A stretch of 64,000 bases of DNA from NCBI GenBank assembly GCA_024280885.1, contig JAJRPF010000003.1, forward strand, positions 1-64,000, in the 5' to 3' direction. Below the pieces are notes generated by a model. The model ran no database searches and was not told the DNA's origin. It was given only the letters and a program-made list of their open reading frames with translations. Shown here piece by piece: positions 7,601 to 14,884 of this stretch. How positions within the stretch are numbered: position 1 is the stretch's first letter; every line of letters starts with the position of its first letter. Both the position numbers and the translations under genes were made by a program. This DNA comes from Planctomycetota bacterium (lineage in GTDB: Bacteria; Planctomycetota; JAJSAM01; JAJVHW01).

Positions 7601-8701
7601 ACGGACGAGGACGGCGGAATCGGCGCCGACCTTGTCCACGTGCGGGTGCTCAATCTCCCGCCCATCGCTGCGGCGGGCCCCGACCTCGAGATCGATGAAG
7701 GGGACTCTGTGTCGCTCCACGCGACGGGCAGCGATCCCGGGGCACAGGACGTCATCACGTTCCGCTGGAGCTTGGGGGACGGCACGTTCGCCGATGCGAT
7801 CGACGTGGAGCATCGCTACGTGCGCGACGGTGTGCTCCGCGTGTTCTTGACCGTGACCGATGACGCGGGCGCGCAGGCCACCGACGAAATCCGCATCACG
7901 GTGCGCAACGTCGCGCCGGAGATTGTGCTGCCTGCGCGCCTCTCTGCGCGCATCGGACTGCCGTTCGCGCTACGACTGGAGCCCACCGACGTGTCACCGA
8001 CCGATGCTGCGTCGCTGCGCGTCGAGTGGCGTGTGATCGATCCGAGCGCAACCGGCGATGGCGTCGTCGCCGAGGGCGTCGGACGCGACGTCGCGTGGGT
8101 CGCCGATCAGCCTCTCGACGGGCTCCTCGAGGTGCGCGTGTTCGACGACGACACGAGCATCGTGAGGCAGACATCGTTGGTCGGCGTGACGCCGCCAATC
8201 GCCGACTCGCTTCTTCGCGTCTTCGCGCTTGGCCTCAACACCAAGCTGGAGAAAAAGGTCGTGTCGGCGCTACTCGGTGCGGCTTCACGCAGCGCCGGCA
8301 ACGCGCCCAAGGGGGCGCTGCGCAAGGCCCTCCGCTCTGTGCGCCGCGCGCGGCGGTCACTCGCGAAGTCGGGCACGACCGACCCTCTCCTGGACGCCGC
8401 CCTGCTCGCAATCGACGTGGACCTCGCCGACCTGGAGGCGCCCCCCGCGGCTGCGGAGTTCGTGAAGCCTGCGGTACTCGGGACGACTGCCGAGATGATC
8501 TCCGCCATTGCACGCGCGCCCTTCACGGGCAAGCGACGCGCGAAGTTGCTCTCGAAGCTCTTCGCGCTGCACGCTGCTGCGCGTGGCGGCGCCCCCGAGG
8601 CGAAATTCGAGAAGCTGCGTCGTCAGGCTCTCGCGGCAGCGCAGAGGGTCCCTGCCGGACCGGCATCGACGTGGTACGTCGCGTCGCTGCTGAGCCTCTG
8701 A
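4601..8701 (+). CDS. Secreted subtilisin-like serine protease (S8) with PKD repeats
   Basis: 1366 aa. A signal peptide (MRARIPLYAFVLVSALAVAG) sets the start at 4601; an upstream in-frame ATG at 4565 is less likely. A propeptide-like region runs to about residue 220. The S8 catalytic triad is complete: Asp238 in AIVDTGVDG, His285 in GHGTH and Ser464 in GTSMATPH. A CARDB-like beta domain follows near 640-760, then four PKD-type domains to about 1110 (repeated WxFGDG and YxxTLTVxD patterns) and a helical C-terminal region of about 165 residues beginning near 1200. PKD arrays usually hold exported enzymes at the cell surface or on polymers. Likely an extracellular protease; substrate unknown. No operon partner: the next gene is convergent. 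Confidence 0.93.
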   Translation: MRARIPLYAFVLVSALAVAGAAEDRPVVAPGMLSEEIVALVEGPQAESVDVFLIFGEQPARAASCGIRSAYGARVAEVLRPTREALARIEPLLLPREERALLSVGAQFMAENALLRPEEREQRRIANAEATDLLEQMRREIVAEAWARCAPIQQPLVDHVEAIAGARVLVQTSVLNAVVVRMWPADLPALIAAHPEIAAVRLARTRTVSMDVSAPAMGADDWANNSVDGSNQKVAIVDTGVDGTHPALGVSGTSIVVGSTVKLQAAKTASDFNDDSTSTDDQQGHGTHLAGTVASQDSAYGGVAPGARLLNAKCFYRTSGNGGSARDADIVAASDWALTNGAGILNLSFTGGGTANGSSALTVFYDAIVDVTGASVAVAAGNAGPNTSTLGTPGDAFNAITVGAQDDRGPVSTGNDRLASFSSRGPTSDGRLKPDLVAPGVSIKSTRNTWEGSTSDFSVKSGTSMATPHIAGALALLLDHESNWEPAALKALLLNSTLNASPAPTTPGSSWGFGAADLSQAYTDRARVQSGTLTSTGSRTQFYALSSGVSGDRATLCWNRVAGFASGGRSAGGGTAKSLVNLDLALYDASSGSEHVVSTSTVDSVEQVATTSAVSDAVLKVKRTGAFPSGQTDVDFGVATSAAIRAVDPPEPVVELSAPDAAAGGGALTITATVSNDGGLAAIAPDVTLALPTGWSFTAGSPAKVTLSDIDVDGVTTARWDVVAATSEGAATLTASATTLSYGERFDSSEAEIDVDVDATPPTADAGDDVSAFATSSDGRAVVLNGSGSDDSGVAVTFAWDADGDGDFDDATGAAPTVTVPLGTNVVTLQVSDHVGNSATDTVNVQIRDNPPTSNAGADLEGVEGTPVFFNGAASTDIEDNLIYEWAFGDGAVAAGVRPAHIYGDNGRYTATLTVVDGAGQRASDTVVVDVANADPQPDAGPDVVTAEGRSVQFSGMAVDAGASDELAYRWTFGDGGSASVAAPIYRYVQDGVFTAAFTVTDEDGGIGADLVHVRVLNLPPIAAAGPDLEIDEGDSVSLHATGSDPGAQDVITFRWSLGDGTFADAIDVEHRYVRDGVLRVFLTVTDDAGAQATDEIRITVRNVAPEIVLPARLSARIGLPFALRLEPTDVSPTDAASLRVEWRVIDPSATGDGVVAEGVGRDVAWVADQPLDGLLEVRVFDDDTSIVRQTSLVGVTPPIADSLLRVFALGLNTKLEKKVVSALLGAASRSAGNAPKGALRKALRSVRRARRSLAKSGTTDPLLDAALLAIDVDLADLEAPPAAAEFVKPAVLGTTAEMISAIARAPFTGKRRAKLLSKLFALHAAARGGAPEAKFEKLRRQALAAAQRVPAGPASTWYVASLLSL

Positions 8702-8752
8702 CGGCGCGGGCGCTGCACCGCAGTCCCCGACGTGACGCCTGCGCGAACTCCC

Positions 8753-9967
8753 TCAGGAGTTGGCGAGCGATGCGAGGATCTGGCGACCGACGTGAGGCGA
8801 CTTGCCGAGGATCTCGATCAGGTCTTCGCGCTCGAAGCGCAGGACATGCGTGGACTCGGCTGCGACGAATGCACCGATGCGGTCTTCGCTACCCAGCATC
8901 GAGAGTCCGCCGAACCATTCCCCAGCGCGCAGTTCTTCGCTTGTGCCGTCGCCGTGTTCCAGCTCGCCACGTCCGGAGAGGATGACGCAGAGTGGCATCT
9001 CGGCGATGGGGTCGTCGTGGAGGGTGTCACCGGCCGCGACGACATCGGTCTGCGCAGTGGTCAGCACGTGCAGAATCTCGGAGTGGTGGAGGTCACCGAG
9101 CAGTGAGTGTTCGGTGAGTACCGCCACGCGCTCTCGCAGTCGCGCGCTGCGCTCGATCTCATCCGGACCGGCGGCGTTCGGCCCGGTGGTGTTCGCGAAT
9201 GACTCCTCGAGCCGCACGCAGACCACGGTGATGTTGTCGATGCCGCCGCGCTTGTTCGCGACGTCGATCAGCACGGACTCCAGCCGCGCCGCGGGGACGT
9301 GCCGCGCGAGCTCTACGAGTTCCTCGTCGCCCACGTAGCGCGTGAGGCCGTCCGAGCAGAGCAGGAACACGTCGCCCGGGAGGACCTCGAGCGCGAGTGT
9401 GTCGGTATCGACGTTCGCGGCGACACCGATTGCGCGGGAGAGCGCGCTGCGGTACTTGTTGAAGGCCGAGCTGTCGGCCTCTTCCTGCGTGATCTCGCCT
9501 TCGGCCACGAGTTGCCCGAGGAGCGTGTGATCTGTCGTGATCTGGACGATGCGTCGATCGCGAACCAGGTACACGCGCGAGTCGCCGACGTGGGCGACGA
9601 AGGCCGTCGTTCCTGCGACAACGAGCGCGGAGCAGGTCGTGCCCATCCCGAGCTTGCCAGGATCGCGGTGCCCTTCGGCGAAGACCGCCTTGGTGCAGCG
9701 CGACATCGCGTCACGTAGTAGCTTGCGCACGGGCGCCGTGTCAGCTCCCGAGGGTGCATGCGCGTACGTGTCGAGTGTGGCGCGTCCCGTATTGAGCGCG
9801 TCGCGGAAGATCGTCACGGTCATGTGTGACGCTTCGTCTCCCGCGGCGTGTCCGCCCATTCCATCGGCGACGACAGCCATCTCCAGACCGGCATCGATCA
9901 CGTACGCGTCTTCGTTACGCGTACGCTTGCGACCGATGTCCGAGGCTCCAGTTGCGATCCAGTTCAT
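8753..9967 (-). CDS. PP2C-type Ser/Thr phosphatase fused to a cyclic-nucleotide-binding-like domain
   Basis: 404 aa. Residues 1-250 are a PPM/PP2C phosphatase with all metal-ligand motifs: RNEDA at 17-21, ADGMGGHAAGDEAS at 34-47, HVGDSRVYLV near 135, and GIDNITVV near 240. These enzymes remove phosphate from serine or threonine, often opposing Hanks-type kinases. Residues about 285-404 form a cNMP-binding (CAP_ED) beta-roll with ILSGRGELEH and GEWFGGLSML, so phosphatase activity may be governed by a small ligand or the domain may act as a docking unit. No kinase gene is adjacent. ATG at 9967; transcribed divergently from the dioxygenase gene, with about 240 bp between. Confidence 0.93.
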   Translation of the reverse strand: MNWIATGASDIGRKRTRNEDAYVIDAGLEMAVVADGMGGHAAGDEASHMTVTIFRDALNTGRATLDTYAHAPSGADTAPVRKLLRDAMSRCTKAVFAEGHRDPGKLGMGTTCSALVVAGTTAFVAHVGDSRVYLVRDRRIVQITTDHTLLGQLVAEGEITQEEADSSAFNKYRSALSRAIGVAANVDTDTLALEVLPGDVFLLCSDGLTRYVGDEELVELARHVPAARLESVLIDVANKRGGIDNITVVCVRLEESFANTTGPNAAGPDEIERSARLRERVAVLTEHSLLGDLHHSEILHVLTTAQTDVVAAGDTLHDDPIAEMPLCVILSGRGELEHGDGTSEELRAGEWFGGLSMLGSEDRIGAFVAAESTHVLRFEREDLIEILGKSPHVGRQILASLANS

Positions 9968-10209
9968 GATTCTCGTGGTTGCGTTATCGCCCGCCCGGGC
10001 TTCCGGGCAGACGTCCCCACGGCCTCATCGGAATCCTCGTCGTTTTGCTGCAGCGCTATTCATCGCTGCCGCGCGGGGTGAGCCGGTGTGGGGGTCTTCT
10101 GGGCTCGATGGCGCAGGTCGGGGAAGATGGAGCGTTCGAAGCGAGTTGTTCGGTCGTAGTGACCGATTGGGACCAGACCTGGGATGACGACCGGGCAAGA
10201 GGAGGCGCG

Positions 10210-11337
10210 ATGATCTTCGAGCAGATTGGGCCGGCGGCGTGCCGCTCGTACCTCGTGGGCTGTGACGAGACGAAGCGAGTGATCCTGGTCGATCCGCTGG
10301 CCGAGGACGTTGGCGGTGTGCTCGAGCGCGTTGAAGGCGAGGGGCTCACGCTCGACTTGATCGTCGACACGCACACGCACGCGGATCACCACAGCGGCGG
10401 GCGCGACGCGGCCGAGCGTTCCGGCGCGCCGTACGCGCTCCACGCTACAACCGAGTGCCGCGGGGTCGACGAGCGTCTGGAAGACGGGCGCGTGCTCGAG
10501 GTCGGGCGCGAGCGAGTCGAGGTGATCCACACCCCCGGCCATACCCCCGACAGTCTGACGCTGCGCGCGGGGACCCATCTGCTGACGGGAGATTTCCTCT
10601 TCCTCGCGCAGGACGGCGCCGGGAGGCTCGACTTGCCGGGCGGCGACGCCGCAGCCCATTGGGACAGCTTGCAGAAGTTGTCCCAATTCGACGACGTCCA
10701 CCGTGTCTGGCCCGGCCACGACTACCAGGGGCAGACCGACGCGACGCTTGGGCTCGAACGACGTAGGAACCCGCGCTTTTTGAACGTCTCGCGCGAAGAG
10801 TACGTGACGTGGCAGCGCGCCATCGCGATGCCCACCCCCGTGTGGATGCTTGACGTGATCGCCGCCAACATGGGGACGGCGGTCGCGCACGCGTCGCATC
10901 ATGCGGCCGCCGAGACCGCCGCGCCCCCGGACGGCGCCAGTTGCGCGCCCGGCGGGGGAGCCAGCGAAGGAGGCGGCGGCGGCGCGTGCGCGGCCGGGCC
11001 GATCGCGAGTATCCCGCTCGTCTTGCCCGAGGAGGCGCATCGGCGTCGAGCGGGCGACGCTGCGCCCTTCCTGCTCGACGTGCGCGAGCCGTGGGAGTAC
11101 TCCGGGCCGCACGGTCAGCATGCGGTCGGAGCCCACCTCATCCCGCTTGCGCAACTCCCCGGACGCCTCGAGGAACTGCCGACGAACGCCGAGGACGAAG
11201 TGCTCGTGATCTGCAAGAGCGGCGGGCGCTCTGCACAGGCCGCGGCGTACCTGATCCAGCACGGTCGTCGACGCGTGTTCAACGTCGCGACCGGCACCGA
11301 CGGTTGGGTCGCCTGCGGCCTGCCCATCGAGAATTGA
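10210..11337 (+). CDS. Persulfide dioxygenase-like metallo-beta-lactamase fused to rhodanese
   Basis: 375 aa. Residues 1-235 are an ETHE1-type metallo-beta-lactamase fold with the iron ligand motif THTHADHHSGG at 54-64, HTPGHTPDS, and GDFLF. Such enzymes oxidise glutathione persulfide to sulfite. A Gly/Ala/Cys-rich linker (about 240-270) joins a rhodanese domain with active-site loop CKSGGRS, which moves sulfane sulfur. The fusion suggests direct channelling of persulfide between the two sites in the cytoplasm. The start at 10210 follows a good ribosome site (AGAGGAGG). A peroxiredoxin gene follows 170 bp downstream on the same strand, consistent with a sulfide and oxidative stress unit. Confidence 0.9.
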   Translation: MIFEQIGPAACRSYLVGCDETKRVILVDPLAEDVGGVLERVEGEGLTLDLIVDTHTHADHHSGGRDAAERSGAPYALHATTECRGVDERLEDGRVLEVGRERVEVIHTPGHTPDSLTLRAGTHLLTGDFLFLAQDGAGRLDLPGGDAAAHWDSLQKLSQFDDVHRVWPGHDYQGQTDATLGLERRRNPRFLNVSREEYVTWQRAIAMPTPVWMLDVIAANMGTAVAHASHHAAAETAAPPDGASCAPGGGASEGGGGGACAAGPIASIPLVLPEEAHRRRAGDAAPFLLDVREPWEYSGPHGQHAVGAHLIPLAQLPGRLEELPTNAEDEVLVICKSGGRSAQAAAYLIQHGRRRVFNVATGTDGWVACGLPIEN

Positions 11338-11450
11338 CCGCCTGCGGCCGGTGCCGCAGCGCACGCCGACTGCCACGGCTTCGCTCGACACCCACTTCCC
11401 GAAACGCACCCTCCAAGACGACACGCCCGAGAGACCAAGACACCAGAGAC

Positions 11451-11495
11451 GACGACGCAAGAGAAGACGACGCAAGAGAAGACGACATCAGAGAA
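11451..11495 (+). repeat. Three tandem 15-bp units
   Basis: Three adjacent purine-rich 15-mers, GACGACGCAAGAGAA twice and GACGACATCAGAGAA once, sit directly before the ribosome site of the peroxiredoxin gene. They may form an unstructured leader or be simple slippage products. Confidence 0.85.
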
Positions 11496-11506
11496 GGAGA
11501 TCTCGC

Positions 11507-12169
11507 ATGACCGACGCAGTCCGTTCCTCGATCCCGACCATCGGCTCGCCCGCCCCTGATTTCACAGCGGCCTCGACCCACGGCGAGATTTCGCTGCATG
11601 ACGACCGCTTCAAGGGGAAGTGGATCGTCCTCTTCAGCCACCCGTTCGACTTCACGCCGGTTTGCTCGACGGAGTTCGTCGGGTTCGCGCAGCGCACGCC
11701 GCAGTTCGAGGCGCTCAACACGCAGCTCATCGGCCTGTCCGTGGACAGCGTGTTCAGTCACATCGCGTGGATGCGCAGCCTCGAGCAGGACCACGACGTC
11801 AAGATCACGTTCCCCGTCGTGGCGGACCTCGATCAGCGCGTCGCGTCGGCGTTCGGCATGATCCACCCCGGCGCCAGCGACATGGCTCCGGTCCGCGCCG
11901 TTTTCGTGATCGATCCGAAGCGCATGATCCGCGCGCTCGTCTACTACCCGATGAACGTCGGCCGCGACCTCGACGAGATCCTGCGTCTCGTCAAGGGCCT
12001 GCAGTATTGCGACGCCAACGAAGGCACGGCGTGCCCCGCGAACTGGCAGCCGGGCGAACAGATCATCCTCCCGCCGCCAGCAACGATGGACGACGCCGCG
12101 CAGCGCCTGGCCGACAACGAGGGCAACGCTGACGCGAAGGATTGGTACTTCGTGAAGCGCGACGGATAG
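11507..12169 (+). CDS. Peroxiredoxin, Prx6/1-Cys-like group
   Basis: 220 aa thiol peroxidase that reduces hydrogen peroxide and organic hydroperoxides in the cytoplasm. The peroxidatic cysteine is Cys53 in FTPVCSTE, and the Prx6-group features DLDQRVASAFG and a long C-terminal arm are present. Further cysteines occur in YCDANEGTACPANW, as in archaeal Prx6-type enzymes where they help resolve the disulfide. ATG at 11507 preceded by GAAGGAGA. It follows the persulfide dioxygenase on the same strand; the two may share a transcript. A convergent glycosyltransferase gene ends 18 bp beyond. Confidence 0.93.
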   Translation: MTDAVRSSIPTIGSPAPDFTAASTHGEISLHDDRFKGKWIVLFSHPFDFTPVCSTEFVGFAQRTPQFEALNTQLIGLSVDSVFSHIAWMRSLEQDHDVKITFPVVADLDQRVASAFGMIHPGASDMAPVRAVFVIDPKRMIRALVYYPMNVGRDLDEILRLVKGLQYCDANEGTACPANWQPGEQIILPPPATMDDAAQRLADNEGNADAKDWYFVKRDG

Positions 12170-12187
12170 TCGCGCCGCCTCACCGGC

Positions 12188-13147
12188 TCAGCGCTTCGGG
12201 AAGAGGCGCGCGCGCAGGGCGTCGAGACGACCGAGCGGATGCAGTGCCGCCGCTCGGTCGAATGCGGTGGACGCTGCCTTCACATCGCCGTCGCGCGCCA
12301 GGCGTCGGCCGTACTTGACGTACCATCGCGCCGCCTGTCGGCGCGCAAATCCGGCGTCGGCGTGCCTTGCGCCAGCGAGACGTGTCGCCGCTGTGTCGAG
12401 CAGTTGCGTGGCCTGCCGCGCGACGACGAGTGGATTGCTGCTGATGCCGCCCTCGTGCAGACGCACGCGCACGCGGCGTTCCGGATCGCCGACAATCGGG
12501 TGCGTCGCCACAATCCGCAGCCACAGATCCCAGTCCTCGCACGGCGGGAACTCCGCGTCGAAACCACCGACCTCCTCGATCACGGAGCGGCGCAGCATCA
12601 CGGTCATCGTGTGAATGACGTTGCGCCGCAGCAGCGTGCGCAGCACGTGCCCCGAGACGATCTCCGGGCGTCGCGTCCACTCGCCGTCGCCCGTCTCCCA
12701 GAACTCGTCCACGTCGCTGTGGGCGAACGCGGCATCGGGCTGGGCATCCAGCAGCGCCACCTGCGACGCGAGCTTCCCGGGCAGCCAGATGTCGTCCGAG
12801 TCGAGGAGCGCCAGGAACTCGCCACGCGCCGCCCGCATCGCCAGGTTGCGCGCGTGGGCGGGACCGGAGTTCTCCTGGTGGAGGACGCGGAGCTCCGGAT
12901 GCCGTGCGGCCAGTTTGGCGAGGACCGTGGGCGTCTCGTCGGTGGAGCCGTCATCGACGACCACGACTTCCATGCCGCCCGGGCACTCCTGCTCGAGCGC
13001 GGACGCGAGCGCCTCGGTCACGAACGCCGCCCGGTTGTAGACGGGGACGATCACGCTGACGCGGACGCGATCGCCGGAGTGCTCCCCCGCAGATGCGCCA
13101 GGCGCTTGACTCTCGGGTGGGCTCGCTGACGGGTGGCTTGGCGACAC
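12188..13147 (-). CDS. Family 2 glycosyltransferase
   Basis: 319 aa GT-A enzyme that transfers a sugar from a nucleotide-sugar donor, probably to a surface glycan. The nucleotide-binding core starts VSVIVPVYNRA at about 30-40, with VVDDGSTDET at 64-72 and the metal-binding LLDSDDIW at 114-121; an acceptor-side ED(W) motif (PPCEDWDLWLR) lies near 205. The last 60 residues look like one helical repeat pair. The N-terminal 28 residues are Ser/Pro-rich and lack a membrane segment. The gene is divergent from the phosphodiesterase gene with 50 bp between starts, so the promoters must overlap. Confidence 0.9.
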   Translation of the reverse strand: MSPSHPSASPPESQAPGASAGEHSGDRVRVSVIVPVYNRAAFVTEALASALEQECPGGMEVVVVDDGSTDETPTVLAKLAARHPELRVLHQENSGPAHARNLAMRAARGEFLALLDSDDIWLPGKLASQVALLDAQPDAAFAHSDVDEFWETGDGEWTRRPEIVSGHVLRTLLRRNVIHTMTVMLRRSVIEEVGGFDAEFPPCEDWDLWLRIVATHPIVGDPERRVRVRLHEGGISSNPLVVARQATQLLDTAATRLAGARHADAGFARRQAARWYVKYGRRLARDGDVKAASTAFDRAAALHPLGRLDALRARLFPKR

Positions 13148-13197
13148 GGGGCGAGGGTATGTCTCGCCCGCGCGCGAGGACGGCTACATTCGCGGCG

Positions 13198-14856
13198 ATG
13201 TCTCGCAAGGTAGTGCTGATCGGCCTCGACGCCGCCGACCTCGACGTCCTCCGTCCTCTGATCGAGCGGGGCGAGTTACCGCACATCGCGCAGTTGATGC
13301 GGGCGGGGGCCTCTGGGGTCCTCCACTCGACCGTGCCGCCTGTCTCGGCGCCCGCGTGGGCCTCATTCCTGACCGGCTGCCACCCCGGCAAGCACGGTCT
13401 CTACTCGTTCGTGGTCGAGCGCGGCCAGGCCGACGGCAACCAGGCTGAGAGCGGCGGCCCGGGCAACACCCAACTTGCCACATTGAACGACATCCACGGC
13501 GCCAAGCTGTGGGACGTCGTGGCGGCGCAGGGTGTGCGGCCGGTCGTCGCGAATATCCCCGTGACGTGGCCGACACCCGCGTTCGACGGAGCCATCGTCA
13601 CCGGCATGCTCACGCCGGAGTCGCGCGCTGTGCAGTGGACGCATCCGCCGGAATTGGCGGCGGAAATCGACGCCGCGGTGCCCGGGTACAAGATCGATAT
13701 CGACCGTTCGATGATGGATGCGAAGGACACGCTCTTTGCGGGTATGACGGCGATGACCGAGAAGCGGCGCGACCTCTTCATCCATCTGCTGCAGACGCAG
13801 GACTACGGGCTCTTCGTCGGAGCGTTCACCAACACCGACCGCGCGCAGCATGCGTTCTGGCGCAAGCATCGCGAGCACGTCGATCAGCACTTCCGCGATG
13901 TGGACGCGCACATCGGTCGCATCCTCGAAGTCATTGATCGCGAGAAGACGATCGTGATGCTGATGAGCGACCACGGGTTCCAGAGCGCGCAGTGGAAGCT
14001 CTACGTGAATCGTTTTCTCGAAGAGGCCGGTCTGCTGGCGACGCACAAGGGCGAGGACGACGCGTACGATCGTCGGCGTCCCGACTTCTTCGACGACTTC
14101 CAGGGCGGTCGTAGCGAGGCCGACAAGCGCGCTGCGTCGAAGTCGGACGGCGCCCTCGGCAAGATGCTGAAGAAGGTCGGCGTCGGCGGACGCACCGTGA
14201 TGGACTGGTCCGGTACGCGCGCCTTCACATGGTCGCTCGACACCGCGGGCATCGGGATCAACCTGAAGAGTCGCTACGCGCATGGCATTGTCGAGGACGC
14301 CGACTACGAGACGGTGCGCGACGAGGTGATCGTGCAGCTCTCGGCCCTCGAACTCCCCGATGGCGGGGCCGCGTTCCGGACGGTGCGGCGGCGCGAGGAC
14401 GTGTACACTGGCCCGCGCGCCCACCTGGCCCCGGACATCGTCACCGAGCCATCCGACGCCATGGATCTCGGCATCCAACTCGATGCGAGGAGCGTCTTCC
14501 GGCGCCACAAACACCCCGAAGGACACCACAGTCCGCGCGGCTTCGTCAGCATCACGGGGCCGGGTTGCAAGCAGGGCGTGACCATCGAGGGCAACATCGT
14601 CGATTGTCTGCCGACGATGCTCCACGCGCTGGGACTCGCGGTTCCCGAGGGATTGGACGGGCGTGTGCTGGTCTCGGCATTCGACGATGATCGCGAAGTG
14701 CGGACGACGGTCGCGATGGACTCGGGCAGTGATGACCCGGGCGCAGACTCCGGCACGAAACCTGGCACCGGCACGAACACTGACGCTGGCACTGGGTTCT
14801 CGGACGAAGAAGAAGAAGCGCTGCGGCGCTCCCTCGAAGGACTCGGTTACCTGTGA
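13198..14856 (+). CDS. Alkaline-phosphatase-superfamily phosphodiesterase
   Basis: 552 aa related to type I phosphodiesterase/nucleotide pyrophosphatase proteins. Visible: IGLDAADLDVLRPLIERGEL at the N-terminus with the first metal Asp, the nucleophile region PPVSAPAWASFLTGCHPGKHG near residue 48, the second metal site MLMSDHGFQSAQWKLYVNR near 255, and HKHPEGHHSPRGF near 440 carrying further His ligands. No signal peptide, so it acts inside the cell or at the membrane face. The C-terminus is an acidic, Thr/Gly-rich tail. Start chosen at 13198; a frame-matched ATG at 13159 would add 13 residues. Substrate unknown. Pairing with a glycosyltransferase suggests envelope or lipid-linked glycan work. 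Confidence 0.85.
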   Translation: MSRKVVLIGLDAADLDVLRPLIERGELPHIAQLMRAGASGVLHSTVPPVSAPAWASFLTGCHPGKHGLYSFVVERGQADGNQAESGGPGNTQLATLNDIHGAKLWDVVAAQGVRPVVANIPVTWPTPAFDGAIVTGMLTPESRAVQWTHPPELAAEIDAAVPGYKIDIDRSMMDAKDTLFAGMTAMTEKRRDLFIHLLQTQDYGLFVGAFTNTDRAQHAFWRKHREHVDQHFRDVDAHIGRILEVIDREKTIVMLMSDHGFQSAQWKLYVNRFLEEAGLLATHKGEDDAYDRRRPDFFDDFQGGRSEADKRAASKSDGALGKMLKKVGVGGRTVMDWSGTRAFTWSLDTAGIGINLKSRYAHGIVEDADYETVRDEVIVQLSALELPDGGAAFRTVRRREDVYTGPRAHLAPDIVTEPSDAMDLGIQLDARSVFRRHKHPEGHHSPRGFVSITGPGCKQGVTIEGNIVDCLPTMLHALGLAVPEGLDGRVLVSAFDDDREVRTTVAMDSGSDDPGADSGTKPGTGTNTDAGTGFSDEEEEALRRSLEGLGYL

Positions 14857-14884
14857 GTGGCGCGCAGCCGCGAGCGAGATTGGC

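Noticed and set aside
11451..11495. CRISPR-like array
   Set aside because: The three 15-bp units are directly adjacent with no spacers; they are a simple tandem repeat. No CRISPR array was seen anywhere.
14663..14884. Longer start for the pyruvate kinase
   Set aside because: It overlaps the coding end of the phosphodiesterase gene and lacks family similarity.
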